This document shows positions 21,817 to 33,540 of a stretch of 64,000 nucleotides of DNA, in pieces. The notes beneath the pieces are model-generated. The model did not search any database and was not told the origin of the DNA. It was given only the letters and a program-made list of their open reading frames with translations. The DNA is from Channallabes apus. Its lineage: Eukaryota > Chordata > Actinopteri > Siluriformes > Clariidae. The stretch is from the NCBI GenBank assembly GCA_030522415.1, contig CM060104.1:18830825-18894824 (forward strand), given 5' to 3'. Each line of letters opens with the position of its first letter. Within the stretch, counting starts at the first letter, position 1. The translations under genes were made by a program, and so were the position numbers.

Positions 21817-22083
21817 AAGGCGGCACGGTGGCTTTGGGTTTAGTGCTGTTGTCTTGCACCTTCAGGTTCCCAGTTTATTTCTCGCCTCAGGGTCTGTGTG
21901 TGGAGTTTTTATGTTCTTTGTGCTTGATTGGTTTCCTCTCACAGTCCAAAGACATGCAGGTCAGGTTTAACAGCCAAGCACAAGGAGAACATGCAAACTC
22001 CACACACACAGACCCCAAAGCAGGGTCGAACCCACACTCTAGAAGTGCAAGGCAACAGTACTAACCACTAAGCATGCTGCCAC
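21817..22083. mobile_element. Head-to-head inverted pair of SINE 5' halves
   Basis: The left half (21817-21966) runs forward from the tRNA-like head GGCGGCACGGTGGCTTTGG to CAGTCCAAAGACATGCAGGT. The right half (from about 21978 to 22083) runs in reverse, from AGGAGAACATGCAAACTCC to the complement of the same head (GTACTAACCACTAAGCATGC). The two 5' halves are joined in opposite orientation, leaving a diverged palindrome. Confidence 0.7.
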
Positions 22084-22291
22084 TTTTAACTGCCTGTAAT
22101 AACAGAAAGTAGTGGTGTGAAATTCTTAAAGTCTTCACCTTTTGGACAAGAAGAATGACCTCCTGAAATGCTGGACTTTGCTGTACATAAATTAAAAGCA
22201 TATGTGAATTGCATGAAGTTACTATTCCATGCAAACATACAGTAACCACAGGCAAAAAAAAAAAAAGAAAAACATGACTGGTGGAGAGGAT

Positions 22292-22658
22292 TCATTCATT
22301 CATTCATTCATTCATTTTCTATACCGATTTATCCTGTGTTCATGGTCGCGGGGGCCTGGAGCCTATCCCAGGAGACTTCGGGCACTAGGCAGGGTACACC
22401 CTGGACAGGGTGCCAATCCATCGCAGGGCACACACACATACACACTCTCACACACCCAATCACACACTACGGGCAATTTTTAGGAACGCCAATTAGCCTA
22501 ACCTGCATATCTTTGGACTGTGGGAGGAAACCGGAGTACCCGGAGGAAACCCACCAAGAACGGGGAGAACATGCAAACTCCATGCACACAGAGACGGGAA
22601 TCGAGTCTGGCCGGGGAATCGAACCCAGACCCTGGAGGTGCAAGGCGACAGTGCTAAC
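22292..22658 (-). mobile_element. tRNA-derived SINE with perfect 12-bp duplication
   Basis: Flanked by identical GGTGGAGAGGAT at 22280-22291 and 22659-22670. It has an ATTC-type simple tail on the left, as expected for reverse orientation, then TTTATCCTGTGTTCATGGTC, GTGCCAATCCATCGCAGGGC and the TTGGACTGTGGGAGGAAACC central block. It is truncated inside the tRNA-like head at the right end. The clear duplication makes this the reference copy for the family's boundaries. Confidence 0.88.
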
Positions 22659-22799
22659 GGTGGAGAGGATGAGAAGGAAAAATAATTTCGGGAGGTTGCC
22701 GTCTTAGCTGAGAGCATGATCATTCAAAGACCAACACAGTAAAGGAAAAAAACATAGAACAAATTATAATTTCCCTATTTGTAGTTTTGTTTCGAATTC

Positions 22800-23165
22800 A
22801 GCATATTATTCATTTATAATCTATTCAGTTTATCCTGTGTAGGTTTGTGGATTGCCTAGAGCCTGTCCCAGGGAGCTCAGGATACAAGGCAGGGTACACT
22901 CTGGATGGCATACCAACCCATCACAGGGAACAGGCACAAACAGAATCACATACATGTACCCAGTACACTCTAAACAACTTGGAAATGGCCACCAGCCTAC
23001 ACTGCATGTCTTTGCACTGTGGGAGGAAAAAGGAGTTCCTTGGGGAAAGACAGTAAACACAGGAAGAACATGCATACTTCACACACACAGACTTTAACAC
23101 AAGATTTGAATCATCAAACCTAAAGTGAAGGTGTGAGCTAAACCGCATGTCACCTTGTTGCCCTC
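22800..23165 (-). mobile_element. Diverged tRNA-derived SINE
   Basis: It has the same block order as the copy at 22292 (GTTTATCCTGTGTAGG, CAACCCATCACAGGGAACAG, GCACTGTGGGAGGAAAAAGG) but with many substitutions, so an older insertion. Confidence 0.7.
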
Positions 23166-24049
23166 TGCATATGTTTTATCCATATTTTTGTCTGAATTCA
23201 AACATACCTAAATCCTCTAAAATACACACAGCTTCCTCCATTGTGATAAGAACTGAAAGTAAATGAAACTGTCGAATGGTTGCTGTTTCCCTGAGGAATA
23301 AATGAGGACCTTTAGAATAATGAACAGATTTTGCACTGTATATTCTAGATTAAAAGGCAAGACAAGAGGCTGCATATTATTCCCTTAAACCAGCCTAATT
23401 GAATACTTACTTTGACTGTGTAATTTGCACAGACTTGTTAATATGAAAGGTCACCACAATGTTTTCTACAAATGGTTCATTTGCTCCGTATGTACAGTAC
23501 ACTGTACACAATTTTTATGTAAGGGATAAAAAAAACATGCATTCGGCACAGACTTAAGAAAGTCAGGAATTTTGCTGTAAGGGTGTAAAGAACAAATATT
23601 TTAGATGCATTGGGCATACAAGAGACACATTCTTAGACTGGTCATCATCGACATTAAAAAGTTAGTGTGCCAGAATAATGTGTGCCTGAGGGTGGCATCG
23701 ATTTCATTTGTATTCTACCAGTCAGATCAAGTCATCTCAACAGCTACCACAAGGCTCAGATCTCACTTCCGCAATCAGGTTATTCTAAGTAAGCCTATGT
23801 TTGTACTGCCTTCATGCTACCCTACACACATACACACACCGAAACACCACAAGGAGCAGCAACAGAAGGCTCAGTGCCCTGATGAAGGGGACTGCTGGGT
23901 ATTGTCCCTCAGCCTGCTGTCGCAGTAACACTAAATACTGCTGAGTCCAGTTCTCACCAGGCATCTACACACACACACACACAGAGTGCTGGGCTAAGAG
24001 CGAAAACATACCTCGTCACTTTGCCCCCCCCCCCCTTCTTTTTTTGATG
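23166..24049. other. Intergenic sequence
   Basis: AT-rich, with short CA runs near 23823 and 23967 and a C homopolymer near 24024. No gene recognised. Confidence 0.4.
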
Positions 24050-24660
24050 ACTGCAAATGAAACACAATATAACACACATTAGCAAACTGGAGGCCAAAGC
24101 GCCCGGACTGCTCCAAAGTCACACACTGAAAAGAATACTGATAAAACACAGCATCAAGCTCATTTCTCTTAGGCAAATTGAGAATGATTCTAGCAATGTA
24201 GAGTAATTAGGATTCCCCCTGCTCAGTGTTTCTAAAGCCCGAGTGATCAAAATCGTTGCCGCAGAGTGTCAGACGAGCTAGGAGAGGAACTTCGCCTCAA
24301 GCGTTATCCCTGACAAGGGTTTGTTGCCATCTGCCCCTTTGTACTGTCTTCTTACTGATGAGGAAAGATCATCTGAACCTCCTCCATGGTAATTGGCTTG
24401 AATCAGGGAAATTGCATTTCTATAGACACTTGACATCCCTCGCAGCGAGAGTAACATATTGAACACCTCAGAAATTCTGTTTTAGTGGGAGATAAAAATG
24501 AGAGGACTGAGGTATCATTTCCTCTCACCGACACTCGAACAATGATGTGTCAGAACTGATCAGTGGCTACATCCTTCTGTGCTGGGAGAGGTGAAGAGTC
24601 AGGGGAGCGCCAGAATCACACAGATTCGGTGATGACATTATTACACACGCGCTGATACAC
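24050..24660. promoter_or_regulatory. Candidate conserved noncoding block upstream of scrt1
   Basis: About 600 bp free of recognised repeats, with balanced composition and homeodomain-like words (TAGAGTAATTAGG near 24200, CCATGGTAATTGGC near 24385). Open frames on both strands are short and lack domains. It lies about 3.4 kb upstream of the scrt1 start codon. The enhancer role is inferred from texture and position. Confidence 0.35.
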
Positions 24661-25171
24661 ACATATTACAGACACGCACGTTTTTCTCTCCAGTGAACCT
24701 GGGAATTGCATTTAGACGCTAGGTTAAGGTGTTTTTTTTATAAAACACATCAGTTGACTGACCACAATAATGTTTATAAATATTTTCATTTCCTTAACAT
24801 ATCAATGATGTCATTTATTTGATTCAAACGATAAAAGAATCATACAGTTTCCATTCAGCTAATTGGATGATTGATGGCAGAATGATACAAGGTGAATATT
24901 CTCACAGTCATGTGACACACTGAAGGCACAGCTTGTGTATGCTATTGACCTGCTTTTTGGCTTCTGTCCATTGTGGACCAACTGGACGGCAGGGTCCTTC
25001 AACATGCTGCAGCATGTGTTTTATGGATAGTGATGAAGAAAGTCACCTACATGTGTGCTGGACTGGGGTCTTTGCATGGGGACGGCATTAATCTTTTTTG
25101 TCATATAGCAGTCTCAGGAGAGAAACGTGAGTCAGCCAGGGACTCAGCAAACCCCCTTTATCTTACAAAAT
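24661..25171. other. Intergenic sequence
   Basis: No coding or repeat signature was recognised. Confidence 0.4.
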
Positions 25172-25189
25172 CACACACACACACACACA

Positions 25190-25248
<59 letters not shown>
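25172..25248. repeat. (CA)n microsatellite
   Basis: About 38 CA units with one GCGC interruption near 25191. Confidence 0.97.
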
Positions 25249-25250
<2 letters not shown>

Positions 25251-25554
25251 TCTCAGCCTGGCAGTCTGGAGCACTAATTAAATGTGAAAGTTGAAATGTC
25301 TACAAAAGCCACATTATGCAAAATGGTTTTTGATTTTTACCCATTCTCCCCACCATCTCTCACTTTCTCCAGCTCTCTTCTTTTTCTTTTTTTTTTGTTT
25401 CTTCTCACACTGTGTCCCCGACGTGAAAAAAGGAGAGAAAAGAATGAATATCTTGGAGCGGCGGACTCACTGTGTGGCTCTCCATGTGTGAAGAGTCAGC
25501 TGAGTGAGTCTGATAATTGGACACTTTGGCTGGAAATAGTTTTATAACAGAGAG

Positions 25555-25555
<1 letters not shown>

Positions 25556-25598
<43 letters not shown>
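25556..25598. repeat. (GT)n microsatellite
   Basis: About 21 uninterrupted GT units, 310 bp from the CA array and of opposite strand sense. Confidence 0.97.
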
Positions 25599-25599
<1 letters not shown>

Positions 25600-26357
25600 C
25601 TATATCTTTCAAAGGAATTGCCAATTTTACTGAGATCAACCCAGTCAAATGCCAGCTATGCTGGTTAAAATCCCACACATGCAAACAGATTTAAATAATT
25701 ATCACCTTTACAATTCAACAAATATTATATAATAGTTTAATAAAGCACATGCTTTGCCTCAGTGTTTTCTACTTGGATGTCTGGTGTTTATTCATTTTAT
25801 TAAACAATAATTAGTTCAGGGATTAAAACAGAGTTCTTGGTCTGTGTGTAATACAGTACCTGTGCATTCCAGACCTGGGCCTTCAGTGAGCTCCAAAACT
25901 GTGCGTTCTCTCTCAAAAATAAAAAAAGAAATTAATTAATTAACTAACTAAACTGCCATTGTACTTTGATTGTATTACATCAAGGGAGGCCCAGAAATAT
26001 ATACAAGCACAATATATCAAGCTATATATTCAGAGGTATAGTGCTGTTTCTATAAGCAGTACGTCTGATTGACTCACAACATCAACTATAGCATTGAGCA
26101 TTCACATTAAAAGCTGCCTCTCAGCAAAACTGAGATTACACCTGTTGCTAGCTAACGCTAACTATGCCTTGTTACTTAAACAAATAGCACTACAGTTCTG
26201 ATTAAATTCCAAAGAATGTACGACAGACGTACTTCGTAAAAGTAAAAAATCATGTGTTTAGAAGAGACCCCAAAAATACGATCTACAGTACACGACCAAA
26301 GATGTTAAAATGCAACTCACAGAAGCGAAGGGCAAAACATTAACACACTCGTTTTAT
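25599..26357. other. Intergenic sequence
   Basis: AT-rich, no supported feature. Confidence 0.4.
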
Positions 26358-26486
26358 CGACTAGTGCTGGTGGACTACTGATCGTGAGGTCCCGGGCTCA
26401 AACTCCACCACCACCAATTTGCTCAGATATATAATTAGATAAAATGTAAGTCGCTCTGGATAAGGGCATCTAGCTAATGCTGTAAT
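26358..26486 (+). mobile_element. tRNA-derived SINE fragment with L2-type tail
   Basis: It contains TGGACTACTGATCGTGAGGT, a B-box-like GGGCTCAAACTCC and the tail block GTAAGTCGCTCTGGATAAGG. It is truncated at the 5' end relative to the copy at 7731. Confidence 0.65.
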
Positions 26487-27304
26487 GCACCCTTCTTTAC
26501 TTCTAAATGAAGAGGGCTATAATGCAATCATTATCCCTAGCTTTAATAACTCCAAGACCATGTCCTATTTTCATAAAGTGTTCATGCTCAGTAAATCTCA
26601 ACCACAAAGTTGAGATAATAAATAATAATAATAAAATAAAATAAAAATTAAGATCCACAGATTTCACTCTTTCAGGCTTCAACTACCAGCAAGTTAACAA
26701 AGAAAAGTATCACATCAAAATCAGCTTACTAACAACAATAACTCCTGTGATGTGATTATAATTGCGATAACTCGGATAAACGCTAAGTAAACATTTTTTT
26801 TCTGCTAAATAATCTGTTTCTGCTGAAGATGTAGTGACAAACCAACCTAACCAAAATCTGATTGCCTATTTGAAAGGCAATTTTGAAAACATGGTGTCTG
26901 TCCTAAAGGTCTTTATTTAGTAACAGGAAAAGAGTTTTTACTGTATATGTTTGGCCAAACGTCTGGTGTCATGTACATCTGTTACTACAAAGAACATAAA
27001 CCATTGGAATATGTTCTGGTGAAAATCTGCAGAACAAAGAGTGCAACTTGTATAGATGTCCATCTGTAGATGAACCATGAAGTGTTAGCTCGAGAAAGTA
27101 GAGAGGAAAGAGAAGAGAGAGAGAGAGAGAGTTATAATGTTATCAGATCCAAGAGGAGACAGGAAGGTAGTAGATTGAAGATTGAACTTATTTTATGTCA
27201 GAATAACTATAGTAATAATAAGTATAGTAAGTAATACAGTAATTAAATGACAACAATCTTTTTTACTTTGACAAGTTTTATGCCTTCACTGAAGACCACA
27301 AATG
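26487..27304. other. Intergenic sequence
   Basis: AT-rich, with a short GA run near 27113. Nothing else supported. Confidence 0.4.
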
Positions 27305-27517
27305 CGTTAAGGCAGTGGTTCTCAAACTTTTTCTGTCATTCCCCACTTAAGGGGGTGAGCAAATTTTCAAGCCCCACTTGTCAACAAAATAATAACGAAA
27401 TCTGCCAAGTTTACTGTTTATTGAAATATCAATTTCTAAACCAGTAAGATCAAACAACACCAAGTTAAAAACAGATAAAATACACGTGCAATTGTTATAA
27501 AAGGCTTACGTTGTCAC

Positions 27518-27829
27518 TTATCTTTGCATAACTGACCCCATGTTTATTAGCTGCTCAGCAATCGTTTGTAGTTTTTTTGCACTGGCCAATTCTGTATGCA
27601 ACTTTGAATGAAGCCATTTGTGCTTGCTGTCCACTGATTCAGATTTTACCATGCGATTCTCCTGCTGTCTGTATTCTGCCAGCTTTCTTTGAAAGAAGTC
27701 GAGTGGCTTATTAACGTGTGTTGTCTCTAAGTGTCTTCCTAATTTGTTGGGTCTCATGCGGTCTGCTGCCAGCGGTATAAGACACAAAACACACACAGGT
27801 CTCTCCTCTGCCCCCACCATCCCCACCAT
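27518..27829 (-). pseudogene. hAT transposase N-terminal fragment (ZBED5-like)
   Basis: The reading contains RPVCVLCLIPLAADRMRPNK, then LGRHLETTHVNKPLDFFQRK. This is the zinc-binding C-x2-C...H-x-H module followed by the PLDFF-x-RK motif of hAT proteins related to ZBED5/SCAND3-like domesticated genes. The frame ends soon afterwards; no RNase H-like catalytic core or C-terminal dimerisation region is visible in the element. Confidence 0.7.
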
Positions 27830-27848
27830 GAAGCAAGTTAGGCTTCAT

Positions 27849-28600
27849 TAGTGGTGGGCGATATAACCAAAATCTTCTATCACAGTAGAAGTTATTTTCT
27901 ACCTCGGTAACAATATATATATAATCACAATATAGCAATTTGTATCTGAAAATGCATAAATAAAAATTCAAACACAAAGAAACTGTTTTACATAATGTAA
28001 TTTTATATAAACTGTGAATTACTGAGGTTTGCCGCATTTTTTTTTTACTTTGGCCATATTCGTTTGGATGCTTGGATTTCAGATGATAGAAGAGGTTTGA
28101 CATGTTTCCACCACTTGTTAAAACAGTGAACTTGCGTACCTTGCAAATCAAATTCAAAAATTCTATTTAATTCAAACCTTAAAATAAAAGACTATGAATA
28201 GGAAATAAATATGAAAAATAAAATAGGGGGTAAATTTAACTAGGAAAGAATAAAATAAAATATAAAAACTAAAGTTAAAATAAAATAACTGTACAACAAT
28301 ACACAATATAGAAAATATATGAAGAATATGTGAACATTAAGAGCAGCTGTACGAGTAGGAAAAGAATGGTAATGTCCAGGGTTGTGCAATCCACATGTTT
28401 AAAGTGGATCACGTTCATCTCATTCGTATCACTTTTCTTATACCCAAACCAATTCCACACCACAGACGAGGCACCTTTTTTCTTTACAATCTCCTCGTTG
28501 TTGGTTTTGTCACATATAAGCAAGCTCACTGCTCGTCTTCTTCCATTGTCGAAGTGTATGTGAAGCCAAACATATCAAAAGTGGGACGAAACCGTGGCAC
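27849..28600 (-). pseudogene. Nested hAT fragment with split BED finger
   Basis: At 27849 the sequence TAGTGGTGGGCGATATAACC resembles a second, different hAT terminal repeat. On the minus strand, a segment near 28390-28500 reads VVWNWFGYKKSDTNEM and another near 28010-28150 reads TSGGNMSNLFYHLKSKHPNE. Together these are the two halves of a BED-type zinc finger, separated by ~230 bp of AT-rich DNA that may be an intron or an insertion. Its far end and any duplication could not be found, so the nesting is partly inferred. Confidence 0.55.
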
Positions 28601-29199
28601 CCGATTGAACCAAATATCTGCGCAAATACAGCGCAGCACGACTACCTGAATAGCGCAGTGATGATCTGGTTTATTTGCGCAGCCCGGTGGATCGCGCAGC
28701 GCCGCTCGAATGCAACCCACTATGTTTTTATTTACAAACTATTTAAAATGTCAGGACTGTTTATTATTGTTTCCGCCTTGCCATGCCTGGTTTGTATGTG
28801 CGCATCCCAGAAAATGTATTTTGATGGTCGGCGCGGTATATTTCTGTCAGAGTCGCACAGCGCTGCCCAGTGGCTCGCGCAGGTTTGTGATTCGAGCACT
28901 TAAACCATCCGACGTTAAACCGTTATTGTTCCACTATGGTTCCACTTTTTCTCCCGGCCCACAACTGATGTTATTTTAACTTTACTTCTGATCCATTTAT
29001 TTGTGTGTGATTGTTTAGTTTTGAGCGTACGCTCTTCATTATCAATAAAGAAAAGGATGAATTAGAATAGGTACTTTCCTTTTATTTCCTCCCGTTCATT
29101 GCGCCCCACCTGTCATGTCTGTATTCCCCACCAGTGGGGCGCGCCCCACACTTTGAGAACCACTGCGTTAAGGTGACACCATTGAGATTCTCTCATAAC

Positions 29200-30137
29200 T
29201 GTGAGGGTTGCCCACTAGAGGGCAGTGTTTGTGTTTTGTTGTTTTTGTTCGTAGACTCAGTTTCCCAGAAGGCACCTCATGCTCACCGGATGCGGATGCT
29301 CACCTGAACTGAGGAAGCTCATTAGTCATGGTATAAATAGCTGTATTTTCTGGGAAACTGGGTCGAGCATTATAATTTGAGTTCTGTATTATAATCAGGG
29401 TTTTGTTTAGTCTCTTTCAGTTTGGTTTAATCATAGTTGGCCTTTTTGTTTATGGAGCTTTAACTTAAGTTTGGTTATATTAATATGTCTTTGTCTCTGT
29501 GTCTCCTAATAGGATTAGCCTCTATGAGAATTAGCCTTTTGTGTTTACCCTCATGTGTGAGTAACTTCATTTGCATGTGTAGTTCTTAGTCTGTATAAAT
29601 ACTAATGAGGGCACTACTAACCTGATTAGATCTTAGTCTGTCTAGTCTTCGAGTCTGTCTAGTCTCATCGTCTGATTAGCTCTTAGTCTGTTTAGGTACT
29701 GTTTAGCCACTAACCTTTAGAGTTCTTAGTCTGTTTCATATCTAGTCTGCTGTGTACAGTACCTTGTCTATTCATCCCTTGGGTCTCAGGCTACTAGCCT
29801 GTTTAGCCATTAGTCTGATTAGCTACTAGCTAGCTTAGCAGCTAATGGGCGTAACATCGAGTAGACCTAGCAAAGCCTGTCTTGTTTGTTTATCCCTTGC
29901 ATGTAATAGTCCATAGTGTTTAGTCTGTTTAGTGTCTTGTCTCGTCCAGTCTGTATTGTATCAGTGTGTGTAATCCCTAGTCTTATGTCTAAGTGTTTTG
30001 AGTTCTGTTTGTAGTATGCTCCACGTTTCTAGCCAACTTCCGTTTTTGTTATTATTAAATACTTTTTCACCGCATCCCCTCTGCGTCTATGCCTTGCCCC
30101 ACCATGCCCACAGTCCAACAGCTAGCAGAACGTGACA
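29200..30137. mobile_element. Solo LTR with 5-bp duplication
   Basis: A 938-bp block beginning TGTGAGGGTTG and ending AACGTGACA (TG...CA) is flanked by identical ATAAC at 29195-29199 and 30138-30142. A TATAAATA at about 29332 and another TATAAATAC near 29596 could be LTR promoters; ATTAAATAC near 30053 resembles a poly(A) signal. Many TAGTCTGT repeats fill the interior. No gag or pol follows on either side, so the internal region was probably lost by LTR-LTR recombination. It lies only 34 bp from the hAT element. Confidence 0.75.
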
Positions 30138-30142
30138 ATAAC

Positions 30143-30637
30143 AGCAAAGCAGGTCTCTACTTTCCTTGAAATTACATGTCAAAATCAGTACTTTAATTGA
30201 TCCTTCTGATTTAAAAAAAATTCACAAATTGTGCTTGTTGAGCATTGGTAAGTTTAATGAAGGAATAAATCTCCACAATACACATGGTGCTGAGAATAGA
30301 AGGTAAATGAAATGTACAGGAAGTAGCAATAAAAAAAAAAGATTAATGGACAAAGTTGAAAAGTACGTGGCAGAGAGCTTGTATTCTGGGGAATGTGGAC
30401 AAGGGAATTAGCCTGATTAGCTAATTTGTTTTGAAAGGCTGCTTCTCAAGAGAGTCCTCAGTCAGATAATCAGAGCACAAAGAAAAAAAACTTTGCACTG
30501 GAGTCTGTGTATCCAACAAAAAATCAAGAGGACTCATAAGGTTTTGTTTTTTTGGTCCAGATGAACTTCAGCACTGCAGCATTGAATCTCATAACTTTAC
30601 CCAAATCATACTATTCTGTGTGTGTGCGCAGTCTATT
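30143..30637. other. Intergenic sequence
   Basis: No gene or repeat boundary recognised. Confidence 0.4.
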
Positions 30638-30935
30638 ATAATATTGACACTGTAGCTCTTTCAGCTCAGTCAGAATCTGTCTGCAACACCTCTTTGCTCC
30701 CAAGCATGAAATCTGGGCAAGATAATTAGTTCATTTAACTTCATTGAGCATGCTGGCACACAGAGTATGGGGAATGAGCTGGCAAACTACTGTCACTTTA
30801 TTGCATTTAATGCTAATGCAGAGGCAATGTTTTGTGGTCATGGCCAATAATGACATTGCTGAGCTGTGAGTAAATACTCGTAACGCTCCGTGATTCACTG
30901 GGTTCTCTCTCAACAGTTGCAGATCAGTATCATCA
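30638..30935. promoter_or_regulatory. Candidate conserved noncoding element
   Basis: A repeat-free, moderately AT-rich block with words such as AAGATAATTAGTTCATTTAA and CATTTAATGCTAATGCAGAG, typical in texture of vertebrate developmental enhancers. This is inference only. Confidence 0.3.
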
Positions 30936-31281
30936 AATTAAATACTAGAAGGTATAACCAGTTATGCAGTGGTTTCATGGCTATGCCTGACAAGAGATTT
31001 TACCTACTGGTCAAATGACTCATCCATCCAATTTTGCACATATTCAGAAGCTTCACTTGCCCTGACTGTCAGAAAGTCTGATCATCATTGTCATTCTTTT
31101 TACCTTCTCCTTATTCCAAGAAAAAAAAGTTCAGATATTGCCATTCAACCACAGCTCTGTCTTGAACTTATATTGCAGTCAAAGCTTTGACAATATACCT
31201 GCCTGTAAATAAGCATAAACTTATGTTCTCCTTCTAGAACAACTCACACACACAGATACAGTTTTGTAGTACAGACTCACA
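30936..31281. other. Intergenic sequence
   Basis: Nothing recognised. Confidence 0.4.
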
Positions 31282-31545
31282 CACAGTAACCGTCTTATCC
31301 TGATCTGGAGACGGCGGGGATACACTTAGATTTGATGCCAGTCCATCACAGGGTACTATACACACAGACATAATCATTCAAGCCTAGAGGCAATTAAGCA
31401 TCGCCAATCCATCAACTGAAATGTTTTTGGAAGGTATTCGTTCAGCAACCTAGACAAAATGCATAGGAACGCCACACACAGATGGTAACACAAGCTCAGG
31501 GAAACTGGAGCTGTGAGGCAGCAGTGGTACCCACAGTGTCAGTTA
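31282..31545 (-). mobile_element. Strongly diverged tRNA-derived SINE
   Basis: The block order (CGTCTTATCCTGATCTGGAG, GATGCCAGTCCATCACAGGG, then a degraded head with GAGGCAGCAGTGGTACC) follows the family at 22292 but identity is low. Confidence 0.5.
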
Positions 31546-32195
31546 ATGATGGACACTCCACATTTAGTCTGATTTAAACATTTTTAAAGTGCTATTATTT
31601 AACTGAGATGAACATATAATCAGGGTTTTCTGTAAGTGGAAATTCAGACATAACTCAAGGACGGAGTCTCTAGTGCCATCGCTCTGGGGAATCTTCAGGG
31701 CAGATGACGATGCATTTTCTATTTACTCTGTAATGCAACAGGCATAGAGGAAATTAGAGAGTGTCTGGTGAGGGAATGACTGTTTTATAGTTTGTATAAG
31801 GTAAGTGATAACAGTAAGTAAACTATTTCACAGACATCCCACAACCTTATATTTAAAAAGCAAGACCAGTCACTCATGCACAAATAAACCTTGTAATTGC
31901 AGCCAAATTGCTGTTATATAAGAGGAACAAAACAATTCAGGATGTGCTTGTGTTACAAAAGAATCACCTTCAATTGAGTATTTTTGCACAGTATATCATC
32001 AGACCAAGTCACGGATTGTTTTCCTATAGCAGCAAACTTCCTTCTGTTTTATTGCTTCCAAGTCTCCCAAAAGGCAAAAGTCTACAACCGAAGTTGACGT
32101 GGGGTTCATGGAGGTAAGTTCAACGAAGCAGTAAAACCATCCTGCATCTCAAAGTTCAATTCTCTCCTAATCCCCCTACAGCCAAAATAGAGGAA
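31546..32195. other. Intergenic sequence
   Basis: AT-rich; a repeat-free patch at 31650-31770 looks single-copy. No gene recognised. Confidence 0.4.
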
Positions 32196-32900
32196 CAAAA
32201 ACATTCTCATTATTTTCTAAGTGGGCGATAGAGTCTATCACTGTCAGTGGGCAAGCGTCAGATGGAGAAGAATGAACTGGCACTGCACCCTTATACAGAT
32301 AAGCTCACTTGAAGATTGATGATGGCATGCAACGGATGCCTTATCACAGTGGACTGGCTCAGTGCTATCTATCTCTTTAGAGAGTATCTTCTCATCAAGG
32401 GTAACACAAGATGAAGAGTTTATGAAGACGGATGCTTCACTCTATAAAGGAAGCCATGGTGAAACGGAGCTGAGTTGGTTTGTTTATGTTCTCAGCCATA
32501 GTACTAAAACTCCTAATGTCCCGTGGCTTCATGAGCACCATATTGTCTCTAAATGAAGTGCTGAACTGCATGGGTCATCACTAGGGCAACTCCTTATGCG
32601 GTCCCTTAGCAGTCAGCTGTGTAGAGCCCCATTGTAGTGGCAACATTTTCAGCTCAGTTTTGTACAACTGTAGAACTTTGAATACACCAATATAGCACTG
32701 TCAGCTGCACAGAGGACAACGGGGAGTGTTTGAGAAGTTTTAACAAGTAGTTTTAACAAGCTGGACTGCATGGTTCTGCATTGCGCTTTGATGCTCGACA
32801 TCACTGCGCTGTGATGGTGTTCTGTCCTTAATGCTCTAAACAATCAGCAGTTAGACTGGGAGAGCATGCTGCGATTGTCTGCATGTGATTTGCCTAATGA
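32196..32900. promoter_or_regulatory. Candidate conserved noncoding block
   Basis: About 700 bp free of recognised repeats, with balanced composition and no sustained open frame or domain. It contains CAGCTG near 32616 and 32702. The conserved-element reading is inferred. Confidence 0.28.
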
Positions 32901-33355
32901 ATGATTGCCTTGATTATGCATGGAATATAATGAATAAACAGAGGGTGAATATGGATGATGAAATTATTCATTACAATGGAAGGAAAGAGATGTATTTAGG
33001 AATTAATGTTCTGCTATACTCATAAACCTTACCTTGCTGTCCTCAAAACGGTTAAGAGTATTCTTTATTAATCCATTATTAAGTTTCACTAGAAAAGAAG
33101 GTTGACTGAATAATAAAAAAATAAAAAAAAAGTTTATCCTTTTTTTTTTTTTTTTTTTATGAAAATAACCTCGTTGCTTAGTGCACACCTTTTGCATAGA
33201 GTTCTCAAGATTCATGATGACAAAATCATTGATTACTAATGGGAGTGTAGTTTTGTTGAGGTGTGGCTCACTCACAACCTCCTGTGGTGCATCAGAATGT
33301 TCATACACACACTCTTTCTCCAGATGGTGCATGTGAGACAATATGTTTGCCTGTT

Positions 33356-33419
<64 letters not shown>

Positions 33420-33540
33420 TTGCATTGCACTTGCTTTTTGAATGAAAAACATTTAAAACATGAAGAAATCTCTCACAGCTGTTGGTTATTAAGTGTGCAC
33501 ACAGAAGTCAGAGTTCAAGAGTTTTCAATAAGCTTCAATA
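32901..33540. other. Intergenic sequence with CA array
   Basis: It holds poly-T/poly-A tracts near 33118-33158 and a (CA)n array at 33358-33417 (about 30 units). No gene. Confidence 0.6.

Larger units (their letters stand above)
27313..29165 (-). mobile_element. hAT transposon, decayed, with a second hAT fragment inside
   Basis: The element starts CAGTGGTTCTCAAACTTTTT and ends CACACTTTGAGAACCACTG, a hAT terminal inverted repeat. It is flanked by a perfect 8-bp duplication CGTTAAGG (27305-27312 and 29166-29173). Coding is on the minus strand but only fragments survive. At 1,853 bp it is shorter than a complete hAT element. Part of its interior (27849 to about 28600) appears to be another hAT-like element. 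Confidence 0.88.
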
